DNA from: an uncultured Bacteroidota bacterium
GTDB taxonomy: Bacteria > Bacteroidota > Bacteroidia > Bacteroidales > SZUA-534
NCBI GenBank assembly: GCA_946414435.1
Contig: CAMKOM010000022.1
Coordinates: forward strand, 1-51,069
Reading direction: 5' to 3'
DNA: 51,069 nucleotides
Part shown: one piece after another, positions 33,162 to 42,735 of the stretch
How positions within the stretch are numbered: position 1 is the first letter of the stretch
Layout: each line of letters begins with the position of its first letter
Notes under the pieces: model-generated
The model's input: only the letters and a program-made list of their open reading frames with translations
Database searches by the model: none
Told to the model about the DNA's origin: nothing
Translations under genes and position numbers: made by a program

Positions 33162-35009
33162 TTACTTAATTTTCATCAGAACATCGTCTTCAGCCACGCT
33201 TGCGCCGCTTGTCAGGCAGATTTCAACAACGGTGCCGTCGCATTCGGCTGCAATGGCGTTGAAGGTCTTCATTGCCTCAACGTAGCAGACAGTCTGGCCT
33301 TTCTTCACGGTGTCGCCAACTTTCACTGCGGTGTCGCCCGACGATTTCACAAGGTAGAACTTGCCCTCGAGCGGCGATGTGAGTTCTTTTGCTCCAGCGG
33401 TGTCGCCAGCGGCTGCGGGTGCGGCTGCTGCTTGTTGTGCAGGGGCGGCAGAACCGTTGTTCTCGCCAATCACAACTTTATATTTCTCGCCATTTACATC
33501 GACTGTAACTGTCTGTGGCAGAGTGATTCCGCCCTTGCCAGCACATTTTTCGGCTTTGCGTTTTGCAAGGTCGGCCTCGAAATCGGCTTTGGCCTTGCCG
33601 CTCTTGTAAGCGCGATACTGCTGCGGGTGCATAGCCAACTCGAAGAGTTCCTCCTCGTCCTCGCCAAGTTCCCAACCGTTATCCTGCATCTCCTTGCGGA
33701 AAGTGTCGAGTTCGTCGGGATATTGGTCTTGCGGATTGCCAGTGAAGAATTCGCGGCCTTGCTCTTTGGCTTTGGCTTCGAGTTCAGGTGCGATTGGGCC
33801 AGGCAGTTTACCAGCCTTGCCGAGCAGCATATTCCAGATGTCGTCGGCAATGAGCGACCAGCGTTCCTTGCCCTTCTCCATCTGAATAACGTTCATCAGC
33901 GCCATATTCTTCACATACTGGCTGAAAGGCGTAACCAAGCAGGGGTAGCCCATCATAGGCCAAACGTATTTAACCTCGTCGAACAACTTCACAAGCAGTT
34001 GGTCTTGAGAGAGTTTCGGCTGATTATTTTTCTCTTTCCATTTGTTCAGGCTTTCCAGATTTGTCTCCAAATCGGTCATCAGCGAGCCCATCATTCCGCC
34101 CGGCAGACCCGGTGCAATCAGCAGCGAGTTCATCTGGCGGTTGCGAGCCGGGATGTAGTAGCCCAGGAAGTCGTCCATCATCTCCTGAATCATTGTGCGA
34201 ACCTCCATATAGGCGTCCATATTGATTTCAGGAACGTCGAAACCAGCGTCTTTCAGCATTGGCTGAACGGCCAGAATATCGGCGTGACCAGTACCCCAAG
34301 AGAGCGGCTCCATACCTACGTCGACATAGTCGCAACCTGCCTTGCAGACTTCCAGAATGGTTGCCATTGAGAATCCCGGGCCAGCGTGTCCGTGGTATTG
34401 AATGGTGATTTTCGGATATTTAGCCTTTATGTTCTTCACAATCTCGCCAAGCGATACGGGGCGTGCGATTCCGGCCATATCCTTCAAGCAGATTTCGTCG
34501 GCTCCTGCCTCGATGAGTTCGAAAGCAAGTTTTGTATAATATTCAATTGTGTGAAGCGGTGAGAAGGTGATGCAAAGGCAGCACTGCGAAATCATTCCGC
34601 CGTCGTGCGCGTAGCCGATTGACGGGATAATGTTGCGGGTGTCGTTCAGGCCGCAGAAGGTGCGGGCAATGTCGGTGCCTTGTTTTTTCTTCACCTTGTA
34701 GAACATACGGCGAACGTCAACTGGAACCGGGTTCATACGGATGCCGTTCAGCGCACGGTCGAGCATATGTGTTTGAATGCCAGCCTCGTGGAATGGCTTT
34801 GTCCACTGACGCACGGCCTTGTTTGGGTTTTCGCCGTAAAGCAGGTTCACTTGCTCAAAGCCACCGCCGTTGGTCTCAACGCGGTCGAAACAGCCCATTT
34901 TGATGATTGCGGGCGCAACTTTTACCAATTGGTCAACCCGCGGCACGTATTTTCCGGCCGACTGCCACATATCGCGGAAGACCAGACTGAATTTTACCTT
35001 TTTACTCAT
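33162..35009 (-). CDS. oadA: Oxaloacetate decarboxylase alpha subunit with biotin carrier domain
   Basis: The 615 aa product has an N-terminal carboxyltransferase TIM barrel (about residues 1-300; VFRDMWQSAGKY stands where many homologues have RDxHQS; metal-ligand His in YHGHAGPG), a middle pyruvate carboxylase-like domain, a Pro/Ala-rich linker (about 515-535) and a C-terminal biotinyl domain with VEAMKTFNA, where Lys carries biotin. It transfers carboxyl from oxaloacetate to biotin for oadB. Thr instead of Met after the biotin Lys is a small deviation from the usual MKM. It follows oadG at once, the stop and start being 3 nt apart. Confidence 0.95.
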   Translation of the reverse strand: MSKKVKFSLVFRDMWQSAGKYVPRVDQLVKVAPAIIKMGCFDRVETNGGGFEQVNLLYGENPNKAVRQWTKPFHEAGIQTHMLDRALNGIRMNPVPVDVRRMFYKVKKKQGTDIARTFCGLNDTRNIIPSIGYAHDGGMISQCCLCITFSPLHTIEYYTKLAFELIEAGADEICLKDMAGIARPVSLGEIVKNIKAKYPKITIQYHGHAGPGFSMATILEVCKAGCDYVDVGMEPLSWGTGHADILAVQPMLKDAGFDVPEINMDAYMEVRTMIQEMMDDFLGYYIPARNRQMNSLLIAPGLPGGMMGSLMTDLETNLESLNKWKEKNNQPKLSQDQLLVKLFDEVKYVWPMMGYPCLVTPFSQYVKNMALMNVIQMEKGKERWSLIADDIWNMLLGKAGKLPGPIAPELEAKAKEQGREFFTGNPQDQYPDELDTFRKEMQDNGWELGEDEEELFELAMHPQQYRAYKSGKAKADFEADLAKRKAEKCAGKGGITLPQTVTVDVNGEKYKVVIGENNGSAAPAQQAAAAPAAAGDTAGAKELTSPLEGKFYLVKSSGDTAVKVGDTVKKGQTVCYVEAMKTFNAIAAECDGTVVEICLTSGASVAEDDVLMKIK

Positions 35010-35012
35010 ATT

Positions 35013-35261
35013 TTAAATTTTTTCGATTGATTCAACTTTGCCTTTGCCAGCAGTGATGGTGTTCACGGCCGACTCAATGGCTGCTTTGATGTTCGGGGCG
35101 ACAGCGGCCACTGCTGTTGCGGTCTGCGCCTTTGGTTCCTCTTCGGGGAAGAATCGGTTAACCACGCTGATGAGCAGGTTTCCCATACCTATTATTAATA
35201 GAAGCGCGCAGAACACCGTTCCGAGCCCCACTACCAATAATGTCCATACTGAAATTTCCAT
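35013..35261 (-). CDS. oadG: Oxaloacetate decarboxylase gamma subunit
   Basis: This 82 aa protein has one N-terminal membrane helix (about residues 6-33, LLVVGLGTVFCALLLIIGMG) and a Pro/Ala-rich charged tail, the standard build of OadG, which holds the alpha and beta subunits together. It is first in oadG-oadA-oadB. Sequence alone is weakly diagnostic; the assignment rests largely on the operon. Confidence 0.9.
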   Translation of the reverse strand: MEISVWTLLVVGLGTVFCALLLIIGMGNLLISVVNRFFPEEEPKAQTATAVAAVAPNIKAAIESAVNTITAGKGKVESIEKI

Positions 35262-35727
35262 TTATCGCTATTTTTTAACTCTGTAATCAAAAAACTTACG
35301 TTGTTATAAAATCATAAAATGCTAAAAACCAATTCTTTGGTCAATTTAGCATATTTTAAAAACAACCGTGCAAAAGTAGTTATTTCAAGCAAAGTTGATT
35401 CAAAAAATATGCCATTAGTGCGATTTTATCGCAGTTTGATTTTTGATAATACATAATACGTTGATAATAAAGTAATATACGTGTCATTAGATGTTGTTTT
35501 CGACAATTTTATCGATAAACTTTTGGGTTAATTTGATGTATGTTTGCCATTAGGCGAATAAAATATTTAAAAAACTATTTCTAACTTGTGATAATTTGGA
35601 AAGGATACATGCTTTGGCATACATTTATCAATATAAGATCGCTGTTGCCGTAAAAAAAATACACTATATAATTGAGAAAAAAAATAATTCTTACTTTTGG
35701 CAACTTGTAAAATGAATAGTCAATTCT
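35262..35727. other. AT-rich divergent control region, oadG / porG-like cluster
   Basis: A 466 bp gene-free stretch. On the plus strand TTG (35672-35674), 17 nt and TACTTTTG (35692-35699) form a plausible promoter 29 nt before the first PorG-like gene. On the minus strand TACTTTTG (35378-35371) is a -7 candidate for oadG. The middle is very AT-rich, and no RNA gene was recognised. Confidence 0.55.
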
Positions 35728-36666
35728 ATGAAGCGTCATATAATCTTATTGATTTCGTTGCTGTTGCTTGTATCTGATTTTGCCAATGCTCAGGCCACAC
35801 GATGGAAACGTACGCGATACGAGCTTGTTGGAGGTATTGGATTATCGACTTTTGTCGGTGAGCTTGGTGGTAGAAACAGTGGGCATGGGCATTTTCTTGC
35901 CGATTATGATTTTACATCACAACGTGTTATGGCTCAAGCTGGTATGCGGTATAAGATACTTAACCCGTTGGCAGTCAAAGGGCAGTTGTCTTATGCCTGG
36001 TTGTCTGGTAGCGATGCCAAAACCGATGAGGTTTTCCGTCGTGACCGCAACTTGAGTTTCCGTACTAATTTATGGGAATTAGGTGTTCAACTTGAGTATT
36101 CGATAATTCCGGAACCAATCAATTACAGATCGCGCCGCCGAAGGAAATTCACATGGCGTAGTCTGCTTGACATTAATACATATGTATTTGCCGGTGTTTC
36201 GGCGTTCTATTACAACCCAAAAGCAAAAGATGATGGAGAGGATGGAACAGGCAAATGGGTTGCGTTGCGAAAACTTGGCACCGAAGGTCAGGGTTTGATG
36301 GAGGGCCGCAAGAAATACAAACGTATTGCCATGGCATTCCCGTTTGGCGTCGGATTCAAATATCCGCTTTCACGTGAATTGGGAATTGGTCTCGAGTTTG
36401 CGCCACGTTACACAACAACTGACTACATTGATGATGTGAGCAAATCGTATGTTGATAATAAATGGTTGGCAAGCAAGAATCCTCAGGCAGCACGAATGGC
36501 CGACCGTAGCATAAAAACCGATGACGAAAGCGATCCTCTACCGAACGTGCGGTATGCTCCAGGCGAACAGCGCGGTGAGTCAAAATTTAATGATTTTTAT
36601 ATGTTTACGGTTGTTTCGGTTTCCTACAAGCTGAAGACAGGTCGAAACGGTTTGCCTAAATTTTAA
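35728..36666 (+). CDS. PorG-like (DUF6089) outer-membrane barrel protein, copy 1
   Basis: This 312 aa protein has a signal peptide (about residues 1-22, SDFANAQ) and a beta-barrel of about eight strands; RYELVGGIGLSTFVGELGG near the N terminus is the usual opening of DUF6089/PorG-type proteins. PorG is an outer-membrane part of the type IX secretion system. This copy is about 80 residues longer than canonical PorG, with an insert around residues 160-205 and a polar loop at about 255-285. Two related genes follow at 12 and 3 nt spacing, then uppS and bamA. The precise T9SS role of this copy is inferred. Confidence 0.78.
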   Translation: MKRHIILLISLLLLVSDFANAQATRWKRTRYELVGGIGLSTFVGELGGRNSGHGHFLADYDFTSQRVMAQAGMRYKILNPLAVKGQLSYAWLSGSDAKTDEVFRRDRNLSFRTNLWELGVQLEYSIIPEPINYRSRRRRKFTWRSLLDINTYVFAGVSAFYYNPKAKDDGEDGTGKWVALRKLGTEGQGLMEGRKKYKRIAMAFPFGVGFKYPLSRELGIGLEFAPRYTTTDYIDDVSKSYVDNKWLASKNPQAARMADRSIKTDDESDPLPNVRYAPGEQRGESKFNDFYMFTVVSVSYKLKTGRNGLPKF

Positions 36667-36678
36667 CGGATATCCATT

Positions 36679-37509
36679 ATGAGAACTAGAATAATCAGCA
36701 GGTTAGTGGTGGTGTCGGCATTGTTGTTTTGCAGCGTGGGAGCATCTGCACAAAGATGGAGCCGACGTCCCTATGAGTTCCACATGGGTCTTGGTCTTAC
36801 CAATTTTATGGGCGATGTGTGCTCACCAAAAGATGCAGATAAGCAGATATGGATTTTGCCATTTCGAACGACAGGCTACTTGACCGACGCCATTTTAAAA
36901 TACAATTTTAAAGGGCGGCACTCTGCAAGTTTTAGTACAAATTTTGGCTATATGAGCGCACGCGAGACAATCGAGAAGCGCGCAAAATATTATTATCGCC
37001 AAGGTATAGCATTTAAAACAGGATTTGCTGAGTTGGGCTTGCGCTATGAGTTTATGTTCATTAAGGAGAACGAACGCCGCAACGTTTACCGTAAGTTGGG
37101 TGAGACAAAACTCAAAAACTTCACAATGCCATCGTATCTGTTTGCCGGTATTGGTGAGTATTTCAGCTATGGCAATTTCTATTGCAATGACGAAAAGGGC
37201 CGAGAGCGCTCTTCGGAGCAATATTTCAGCACAGCACCAGTTATAATGCTGGGTGTAGGTACAAAAATCAGGCTTGATCGAAATCTATATGTCGGCTTTG
37301 AGTTTGGCATACGCGAAGCTATTGGCGATAAAATTGATGGCGCTGTTGGCGGAAAAGAAATGTCAGACGCAACACCAATGGGTGATTTCTACAGAGGCGG
37401 AAAATTTGGTAAGTGGATTGATCAATATCAGTTTGTGGCTGTGAATATTGCATTCAAGATGCGTGAGAAGAGAAACCATATGCCTAACTTCAAAACAATT
37501 AGAAGATAA
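36679..37509 (+). CDS. PorG-like (DUF6089) outer-membrane barrel protein, copy 2
   Basis: The 276 aa product has a signal peptide (ending about residue 25, VGASAQ) followed by WSRRPYEFHMGLGLTNFMGD, the same opening as copy 1. The rest is barrel-like with strands such as YLFAGIGEYFSYGNFY and NLYVGFEFGIREAIGD. It ends KMREKRNHMPNFKTIRR, parallel to the end of copy 1 (KTGRNGLPKF), a shared short periplasmic tail. It begins 12 nt after copy 1. I read it as a paralogue from an old tandem duplication. Confidence 0.78.
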   Translation: MRTRIISRLVVVSALLFCSVGASAQRWSRRPYEFHMGLGLTNFMGDVCSPKDADKQIWILPFRTTGYLTDAILKYNFKGRHSASFSTNFGYMSARETIEKRAKYYYRQGIAFKTGFAELGLRYEFMFIKENERRNVYRKLGETKLKNFTMPSYLFAGIGEYFSYGNFYCNDEKGRERSSEQYFSTAPVIMLGVGTKIRLDRNLYVGFEFGIREAIGDKIDGAVGGKEMSDATPMGDFYRGGKFGKWIDQYQFVAVNIAFKMREKRNHMPNFKTIRR

Positions 37510-37512
37510 CCA

Positions 37513-38199
37513 ATGCAGAATAGCATCCGATTGCTTTGTTTGACTCTGCTTATGTTGATAGGCACGATAACTCTTCGTGCACAGGATTTCCCGAATGCCG
37601 AAATAGGCGCCCAATTGGGCGGAGGCTTTTATCTTGGCGACATAAATAAAGTGCCATTTAAGAGTACACGCCCGGCTCTGGCTGTATTTTACAGGCATAA
37701 CATCAATGTCAGATATTCGGCAAAAGCCTTGCTGTCGTATGGCAGAATAACAGCTTCCGATTCCAATTATAAAAGCGAATACCAAAAAGAACGCGGCTAT
37801 TCGTTCAAACGCGATTGCGCACATCTCAGTATTTTGGGAGAATTCAACTTCCTTCCGTTTGTTGTCGGCAAAAAAGACACGCCGTATTCAACATATCTGC
37901 AAGGAGGAATGGGGGTTGGCATTTTCCCTGATAAAGAAGCTCAGATGGACAAAGTGATTGTTGACATTCCGTTTGGGTTTGGTGTAAAGTTCAATTCGTA
38001 TCGCAAATTTGTATATGGAGTTGATTTCCTTATGATAAAGACATTTACAGATAACATTGATTTCATGTCATCGCGTCCGTCGGAAATTAACAAGATGAAA
38101 CAACGGTACGTCTCGAGCAACAACGACTGGTTATCGTACTTCTCAATTTATTTGGCATATAAATTCGATTATCCGCAGAAATGTCCGACGTTTGACTAA
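37513..38199 (+). CDS. PorG-like (DUF6089) outer-membrane barrel protein, copy 3
   Basis: At 228 aa this is nearest in length to canonical PorG. A signal peptide (about residues 1-23, TLRAQ) precedes FPNAEIGAQLGGGFYLGDIN and an eight-strand-like barrel, ending LAYKFDYPQKCPTFD with the aromatic-rich last strand. It starts 3 nt after copy 2 and precedes uppS by 23 nt, the place of porG in Porphyromonas-type clusters (porG-uppS-bamA-skp, from memory). It is therefore the best candidate for the true PorG. Confidence 0.8.
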   Translation: MQNSIRLLCLTLLMLIGTITLRAQDFPNAEIGAQLGGGFYLGDINKVPFKSTRPALAVFYRHNINVRYSAKALLSYGRITASDSNYKSEYQKERGYSFKRDCAHLSILGEFNFLPFVVGKKDTPYSTYLQGGMGVGIFPDKEAQMDKVIVDIPFGFGVKFNSYRKFVYGVDFLMIKTFTDNIDFMSSRPSEINKMKQRYVSSNNDWLSYFSIYLAYKFDYPQKCPTFD

Positions 38200-38222
38200 A
38201 TTTGCGCGGAAATTAAGCAGGA

Positions 38223-38963
38223 ATGTCACTTAAAGATAGTATCATAAAAGAGCGTTTGCCAAAGCACATTGCCATTATAATGGACGGCAACGGCAGGTGG
38301 GCGAAGCAGCATGGCAACGCACGTATTTTCGGGCACAAAAGCGCCATGAAGGCTGTGCGCGAAGTGTGTGAAGGCTGCGCCGAGCTTGGTGTGGACTATC
38401 TCACCTTGTACGCATTCTCAACTGAGAATTGGAACCGTCCGAAGATGGAAGTCATGGGTCTGATGGATTTGCTTGTCTCGGCAATAAATACAGAAACCGA
38501 TACACTAATCAAGAACAATATCCGTTTAAATGCAATAGGAAGGCTTACTGACCTGCCAGAGAAGGTTCGCACAAACCTTATGGATGCCATCGGCAGAACC
38601 AAAGACAACACAGGCCTGACTCTGACTCTGGCGCTGAGTTACAGCTCAAAGGTTGAGTTGGTTGATGCGGTGCGGAAGATTGCGCGTGACGTTGAATCGG
38701 GCACGATTGCAGCTGACAGCATCGATGACAGCGTGGTGAGCCGCAACCTGTACACTGGCGGAATGCCCGACCCTGATTTGCTCATCAGAACAAGCGGTGA
38801 GTACAGAATCAGCAATTTTATGCTGTGGCAGCTGGCCTATTCCGAGTTGTATTTCACGCCGACATTCTGGCCTGATTTCGACAAGGAAGAATTATACAAG
38901 GCGATTGTTGACTACCAGCATCGTGAACGCAGGTTCGGCCTAACCAGTGAACAGATTGGCTGA
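38223..38963 (+). CDS. uppS: Undecaprenyl diphosphate synthase (isoprenyl transferase)
   Basis: This 246 aa cytoplasmic enzyme extends farnesyl diphosphate with cis-isoprene units to form the lipid carrier for peptidoglycan and other glycans. The opening IAIIMDGNGRWAKQHG has the catalytic Asp and the diphosphate-binding Gly/Arg, and the end PDLLIRTSGEYRISNFMLWQ is diagnostic. It lies between the PorG-like genes and bamA, 21 nt before the latter. Confidence 0.97.
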   Translation: MSLKDSIIKERLPKHIAIIMDGNGRWAKQHGNARIFGHKSAMKAVREVCEGCAELGVDYLTLYAFSTENWNRPKMEVMGLMDLLVSAINTETDTLIKNNIRLNAIGRLTDLPEKVRTNLMDAIGRTKDNTGLTLTLALSYSSKVELVDAVRKIARDVESGTIAADSIDDSVVSRNLYTGGMPDPDLLIRTSGEYRISNFMLWQLAYSELYFTPTFWPDFDKEELYKAIVDYQHRERRFGLTSEQIG

Positions 38964-38984
38964 AGCATTTGAAAATTTGAGCAG

Positions 38985-41525
38985 ATGATGAGAAAAATTA
39001 TAGTTGCGGTTTTATTGATGCTGAATGCGATGGCAGCGCTGGCTCAAACGGAAACAGGCAGCAATATTAAGATAGATTATTCGAAACCCAAGACATACGA
39101 GATTGGCGGAATCACCGTGAGCGGCGTCAAATATTTGAATCAGACAACACTCGTGAATCTGTCGGGATTGCAGGTGGGGCAGAAGATTGAAGTGCCTGGT
39201 GACGCTATCTCAAAATCACTCAACAAACTTTGGAAACACGGACTGTTCGGCGATGTGCAGATTCAGGTTACCAATATCACTGACGACAAAATATACCTTA
39301 ATTTATATCTGAAAGAGCGTCCGCGCCTGTCGAGAGTTGAATTCTCGGGCATATCGAAATCACAAGCTGATGATTTGAAAGATGAGGTGAAGCTGGTGCG
39401 AGGTATCCAGATAACTGATGATATGATTAGTTCGGCGCGTAAGAAAATCAGAGAGTTTTATGTTAAAAAAGGATTCCACGATGTAAAGGTCAATGTGAAG
39501 CAAGAAGATGATACAATGATGGCCAACACCGTCATCCTGCATTTCAATATTAAAAAGAACAACAAGGTTAAAATAAAGAGAATTAATGTAGAAGGTAATG
39601 AGGTGTTTTCTGATGGCAAGATTCGCCGAGCCATGAAGGGAACAAAACAGAAGACTTGGTACAACATATTCAAAGCGTCGAAATATATTGAGGCTAAATA
39701 CGAAGAAGACAAGAAAAAAATCATTGAAAAATATAACGGGCGCGGCTATCGTGATGCTAAAATTGTGTTTGATACAGTATACCGCAATGAGGACAATATG
39801 TTTAACATCGACATTCGTGTGTCGGAAGGCAAACAATACTATTTCCGCGACATTGAGTGGGTTGGCAACACAAAATACCCGGCTGAACTTCTCAACCAAC
39901 AGTTAGACATTAAAAAAGGTGATGTGTTTGATCAAGCGAACCTCGATAAGCGACTTATGATGGCTGACGATGCGGTGGCATCGCTTTATCTCGACCGTGG
40001 ATATTTGTTCTTTCAGGCAATTCCTGTTGAGGTACAGGTAGAAGAAGACTCAATTGACTTGCAGATAAGGATTTATGAAGGCAAGCAGGCACGCATCAAC
40101 CGTGTTACAATCAGCGGCAATGATCGTACAAATGAGCATGTTATCCGCCGTGAAATTTGGACACATCCAGGTGACCTTTACAGCAAGTCGGACATTATGC
40201 GTACCATCCGCGAACTGGGTACGTTGGGGTATTTCGACCCTGAGAAGTTCGATGTGAAGCCGACTCCCAACCAAGCCGAAGGAACGGTCGACATAGAATA
40301 TGTTGTGGTTGAACGCGCCTCGGACCAAATTGAGCTCTCAGGCGGCTGGGGCGGTGGCATGGTTATTGGCACATTGGGCTTGTCATTTACCAATTTCTCT
40401 GCCAGAAACATACTCAATCTTGATTCATACAAACCGCTCCCATCAGGCGATGGTCAGCGATTGTCAATTCATGCGCAAACTAGTGGCAAACACTACCGTT
40501 CGCTGAGTTTCTCGTTTACTGAGCCGTGGCTTGGAGGCCGTAAGCCTAACTCGTTCACGGTGTCGTTCTATCATACTGTGCGTTCGAGCGGCAATGTTTA
40601 CAAGTCGAACATCTCGCAGTTTATGAAAATTACGGGTGCGTCGGTCGGACTGGGACGCCGTCTGTCTTGGCCTGACAACTATTTCACATTGTACAACGAG
40701 ATTAGCTATCAGCGATATAACATCCGTAATTACGCCATTTTGAGTGAGTTCTCAACCGGTGTGTCAAATAACTTGAGCTTTACAACGGTTATTGGACGAA
40801 ACTCTCTCGACCAGCCGCTCTATCCGCGGCGCGGAGCCAATGTGTCGCTCTCTATACAGCTGACACCTCCTTATTCGCTCATTCGTGAAAAGTGTTTCTG
40901 GGAGCTCAACAACAACGAGAAAAAATCACTTGACGATAACGCAACAGCCATCAAGGAGGAAGAAGCCCGCCGCAAGTACAAGCTCATCGAGTTCCACAAG
41001 TGGAAGTTCAAAGCCGATTGGTTTAACGCAATCTATCAGAATCTTGTGTTGCGTACCAATTTTGAGTTTGGTCTGCTCGGCTACTATTATCACCGTTGGG
41101 GATACTCGCCGTTCGAGTCGTTCCAGGTGGGTGGCGATGGTATGCAAGGTGGAAACTATTACTATGGTTACGATGTGATACCATTGCGAGGTTATGACAA
41201 TGGCAGCAATGGAAATGGCTCGCTGACGGCTTATCCGCAAGGCAATATCTACCAAAAACTCTCAGTTGAATTGCGTTACCCATTGGTTATGAAAGAGTCG
41301 ACAACTATCTGGGCGTCAGCATTCTTCGATGCCGGCAATTCTTGGTATGAGTTGAGGGATTACAACCCGTACAGTTTGTATCGGTCGGCGGGAGTGGGAG
41401 TGAGGTTCTATTTGCCGATGCTCGGTCTGCTCGGTCTTGACTGGGGTTATGGTTTCGACAGGAATCCGCGCAATCCTGGATCCAATGGCAGCCAATTTGC
41501 GTTCACAATCGGTCAGGCGTTCTAA
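38985..41525 (+). CDS. bamA: Outer-membrane protein assembly factor BamA
   Basis: The 846 aa product has a signal peptide (about residues 1-20, AALAQ), five POTRA domains (about 35-430, including ITVSGVKYLNQTTLVNLSGL at the first and VTISGNDRTNEHVIRREIWT at the last) and a 16-strand Omp85 barrel ending FAFTIGQAF. It inserts beta-barrels into the outer membrane. ATG codons at 38985 and 38988 are adjacent; either is possible. The barrel has a Bacteroidetes-type charged insert (about 640-680, NNNEKKSLDDNATAIKEEEA). Two periplasmic chaperone genes follow. Confidence 0.97.
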   Translation: MMRKIIVAVLLMLNAMAALAQTETGSNIKIDYSKPKTYEIGGITVSGVKYLNQTTLVNLSGLQVGQKIEVPGDAISKSLNKLWKHGLFGDVQIQVTNITDDKIYLNLYLKERPRLSRVEFSGISKSQADDLKDEVKLVRGIQITDDMISSARKKIREFYVKKGFHDVKVNVKQEDDTMMANTVILHFNIKKNNKVKIKRINVEGNEVFSDGKIRRAMKGTKQKTWYNIFKASKYIEAKYEEDKKKIIEKYNGRGYRDAKIVFDTVYRNEDNMFNIDIRVSEGKQYYFRDIEWVGNTKYPAELLNQQLDIKKGDVFDQANLDKRLMMADDAVASLYLDRGYLFFQAIPVEVQVEEDSIDLQIRIYEGKQARINRVTISGNDRTNEHVIRREIWTHPGDLYSKSDIMRTIRELGTLGYFDPEKFDVKPTPNQAEGTVDIEYVVVERASDQIELSGGWGGGMVIGTLGLSFTNFSARNILNLDSYKPLPSGDGQRLSIHAQTSGKHYRSLSFSFTEPWLGGRKPNSFTVSFYHTVRSSGNVYKSNISQFMKITGASVGLGRRLSWPDNYFTLYNEISYQRYNIRNYAILSEFSTGVSNNLSFTTVIGRNSLDQPLYPRRGANVSLSIQLTPPYSLIREKCFWELNNNEKKSLDDNATAIKEEEARRKYKLIEFHKWKFKADWFNAIYQNLVLRTNFEFGLLGYYYHRWGYSPFESFQVGGDGMQGGNYYYGYDVIPLRGYDNGSNGNGSLTAYPQGNIYQKLSVELRYPLVMKESTTIWASAFFDAGNSWYELRDYNPYSLYRSAGVGVRFYLPMLGLLGLDWGYGFDRNPRNPGSNGSQFAFTIGQAF

Positions 41526-41553
41526 TTTGATGTTTAACTTAAATCATACGATT

Positions 41554-42066
41554 ATGAAAAAAGCACTTTTTGTTGGAATGTTGGCATTCATAGCCACTTC
41601 GGCTTTCGCACAGAAATTCGCATATGTTGATACAGACTACATTCTGAAGAGCATTCCGGCTTATGAGTCGGCACAAGAGCAGCTTGAGATTATGTCGAAA
41701 GACTGGCAGGCGGAGATTGAGACAAAGTATGCCGAAATTGAGAAAATGTATAAAGAGTATCAGGCCGAGAAGGTGCTGCTTACCGATGAGATGAAGCAGA
41801 AACGCGAAGATGAGATTGTGCAGAAAGAGCGCCAAACAAAAGAGTTGCAGAAAAAATATTTCGGCACCGACGGCGATTTGTTCAAAAAACGTCAGGAACT
41901 TATCAAACCCATTCAAGACGACATCTTCAATGCAATAAAGGAGATAGCGTCATCAGGAAACTATGCGTTCATCTTTGATGCGGCTGGTGGTGCGTCGTTC
42001 CTTTATTCGGATCCGAAATACGACAAAAGCGACGATGTGCTTCAAAAGTTAGGCTACAAGAACTGA
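41554..42066 (+). CDS. OmpH/Skp-like periplasmic chaperone, copy 1
   Basis: This 170 aa protein has a signal peptide (MKKALFVGMLAFIATSAFAQ) and the Skp pattern: a short beta start (FAYVDTDYILKSIPAYE), a long charged coiled-coil arm pair (about 45-125) and a beta return (NYAFIFDAAGGASFLY). It would carry unfolded outer-membrane proteins to BamA. A longer frame beginning with TTG at 41437 overlaps bamA and is rejected because the ATG at 41554 starts a clean signal peptide. Confidence 0.93.
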   Translation: MKKALFVGMLAFIATSAFAQKFAYVDTDYILKSIPAYESAQEQLEIMSKDWQAEIETKYAEIEKMYKEYQAEKVLLTDEMKQKREDEIVQKERQTKELQKKYFGTDGDLFKKRQELIKPIQDDIFNAIKEIASSGNYAFIFDAAGGASFLYSDPKYDKSDDVLQKLGYKN

Positions 42067-42147
42067 CTTTGGGTGATAATTTTGAATGATAGTAGCTACT
42101 CTAAACAAAATTTCTATATTTGCAATTATCAATAATTAAACGATAGA

Positions 42148-42666
42148 ATGATGAAAAAGATTTTAATTGTTGTTGCAGTGGCATTTATGTCATCGATTGC
42201 AACAGTTTCAAACGCACAAAACTTCAAGTTCGGCCATATAGATTCAGGTCAGTTGTTGCAACAGATGCCAGAAAGAGAACAGGCTCGTGCTCAACTTGAA
42301 AAATATGCCAAACAGCTTGAGGATCAAATGGCAGCAATGCAGACAGAGTTTGAGAACAAATACCAACAGTATCTTGAGCAGCGCGACTCGCTGCCGCAGG
42401 TTCTTCTCGAAGCTAAAGAACGTGAGTTGACTGACATTCAGCAACGTTTCCAAACTTTCCAACAGACTGCGCAGAAAGATCTGAGCAACAAAGAGGGTGA
42501 ATTGCTTCAGCCAATCATAGACAAGGCTAAAAAGGCAATCGACGATGTGGCTGCCGAAAACAATTTCACATATGTGTTTGACATGAGCCAGGGAACCATT
42601 CTTTACCACTCTGAGCAGAGTGTTGATATGTTGCCGCTGGTTCTTAAAAAACTTGGTATCAAATAA
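42148..42666 (+). CDS. OmpH/Skp-like periplasmic chaperone, copy 2
   Basis: The 172 aa product has a signal peptide (ending about residue 23, VSNAQ), FKFGHIDSGQLLQQMPER, a Gln/Glu-rich coiled-coil arm and NNFTYVFDMSQGTILYHS. It is a diverged paralogue of the preceding gene. TATATTTG at 42115-42122 suggests its own promoter in the 81 nt gap, although no good -33 was seen. A strong terminator follows. Confidence 0.93.
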   Translation: MMKKILIVVAVAFMSSIATVSNAQNFKFGHIDSGQLLQQMPEREQARAQLEKYAKQLEDQMAAMQTEFENKYQQYLEQRDSLPQVLLEAKERELTDIQQRFQTFQQTAQKDLSNKEGELLQPIIDKAKKAIDDVAAENNFTYVFDMSQGTILYHSEQSVDMLPLVLKKLGIK

Positions 42667-42688
42667 GATTTTAATGTTAAACAAAAGG

Positions 42689-42724
42689 CAATATCCAACG
42701 GGCAACTGTTGGATATTGTTTTTT
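42689..42724 (+). terminator. Terminator after the second skp-like gene
   Basis: CAATATCCAAC (42689-42699) and GTTGGATATTG (42708-42718) form an 11 bp perfect stem with an 8 nt loop, followed by TTTTTT. It lies 12 nt before the murI start. Confidence 0.93.
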
Positions 42725-42735
42725 AGACCAATGCG

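Noticed and set aside
31908-35261. Methylmalonyl-CoA or glutaconyl-CoA decarboxylase
   Set aside because: The alpha subunit is the oxaloacetate/pyruvate carboxylase type with a fused biotinyl domain, not an acyl-CoA carboxyltransferase.
41437-41553. Upstream extension of the first skp-like gene overlapping bamA
   Set aside because: It starts with TTG inside bamA and places 39 residues before a perfect signal peptide; ATG 41554 is clearly better.
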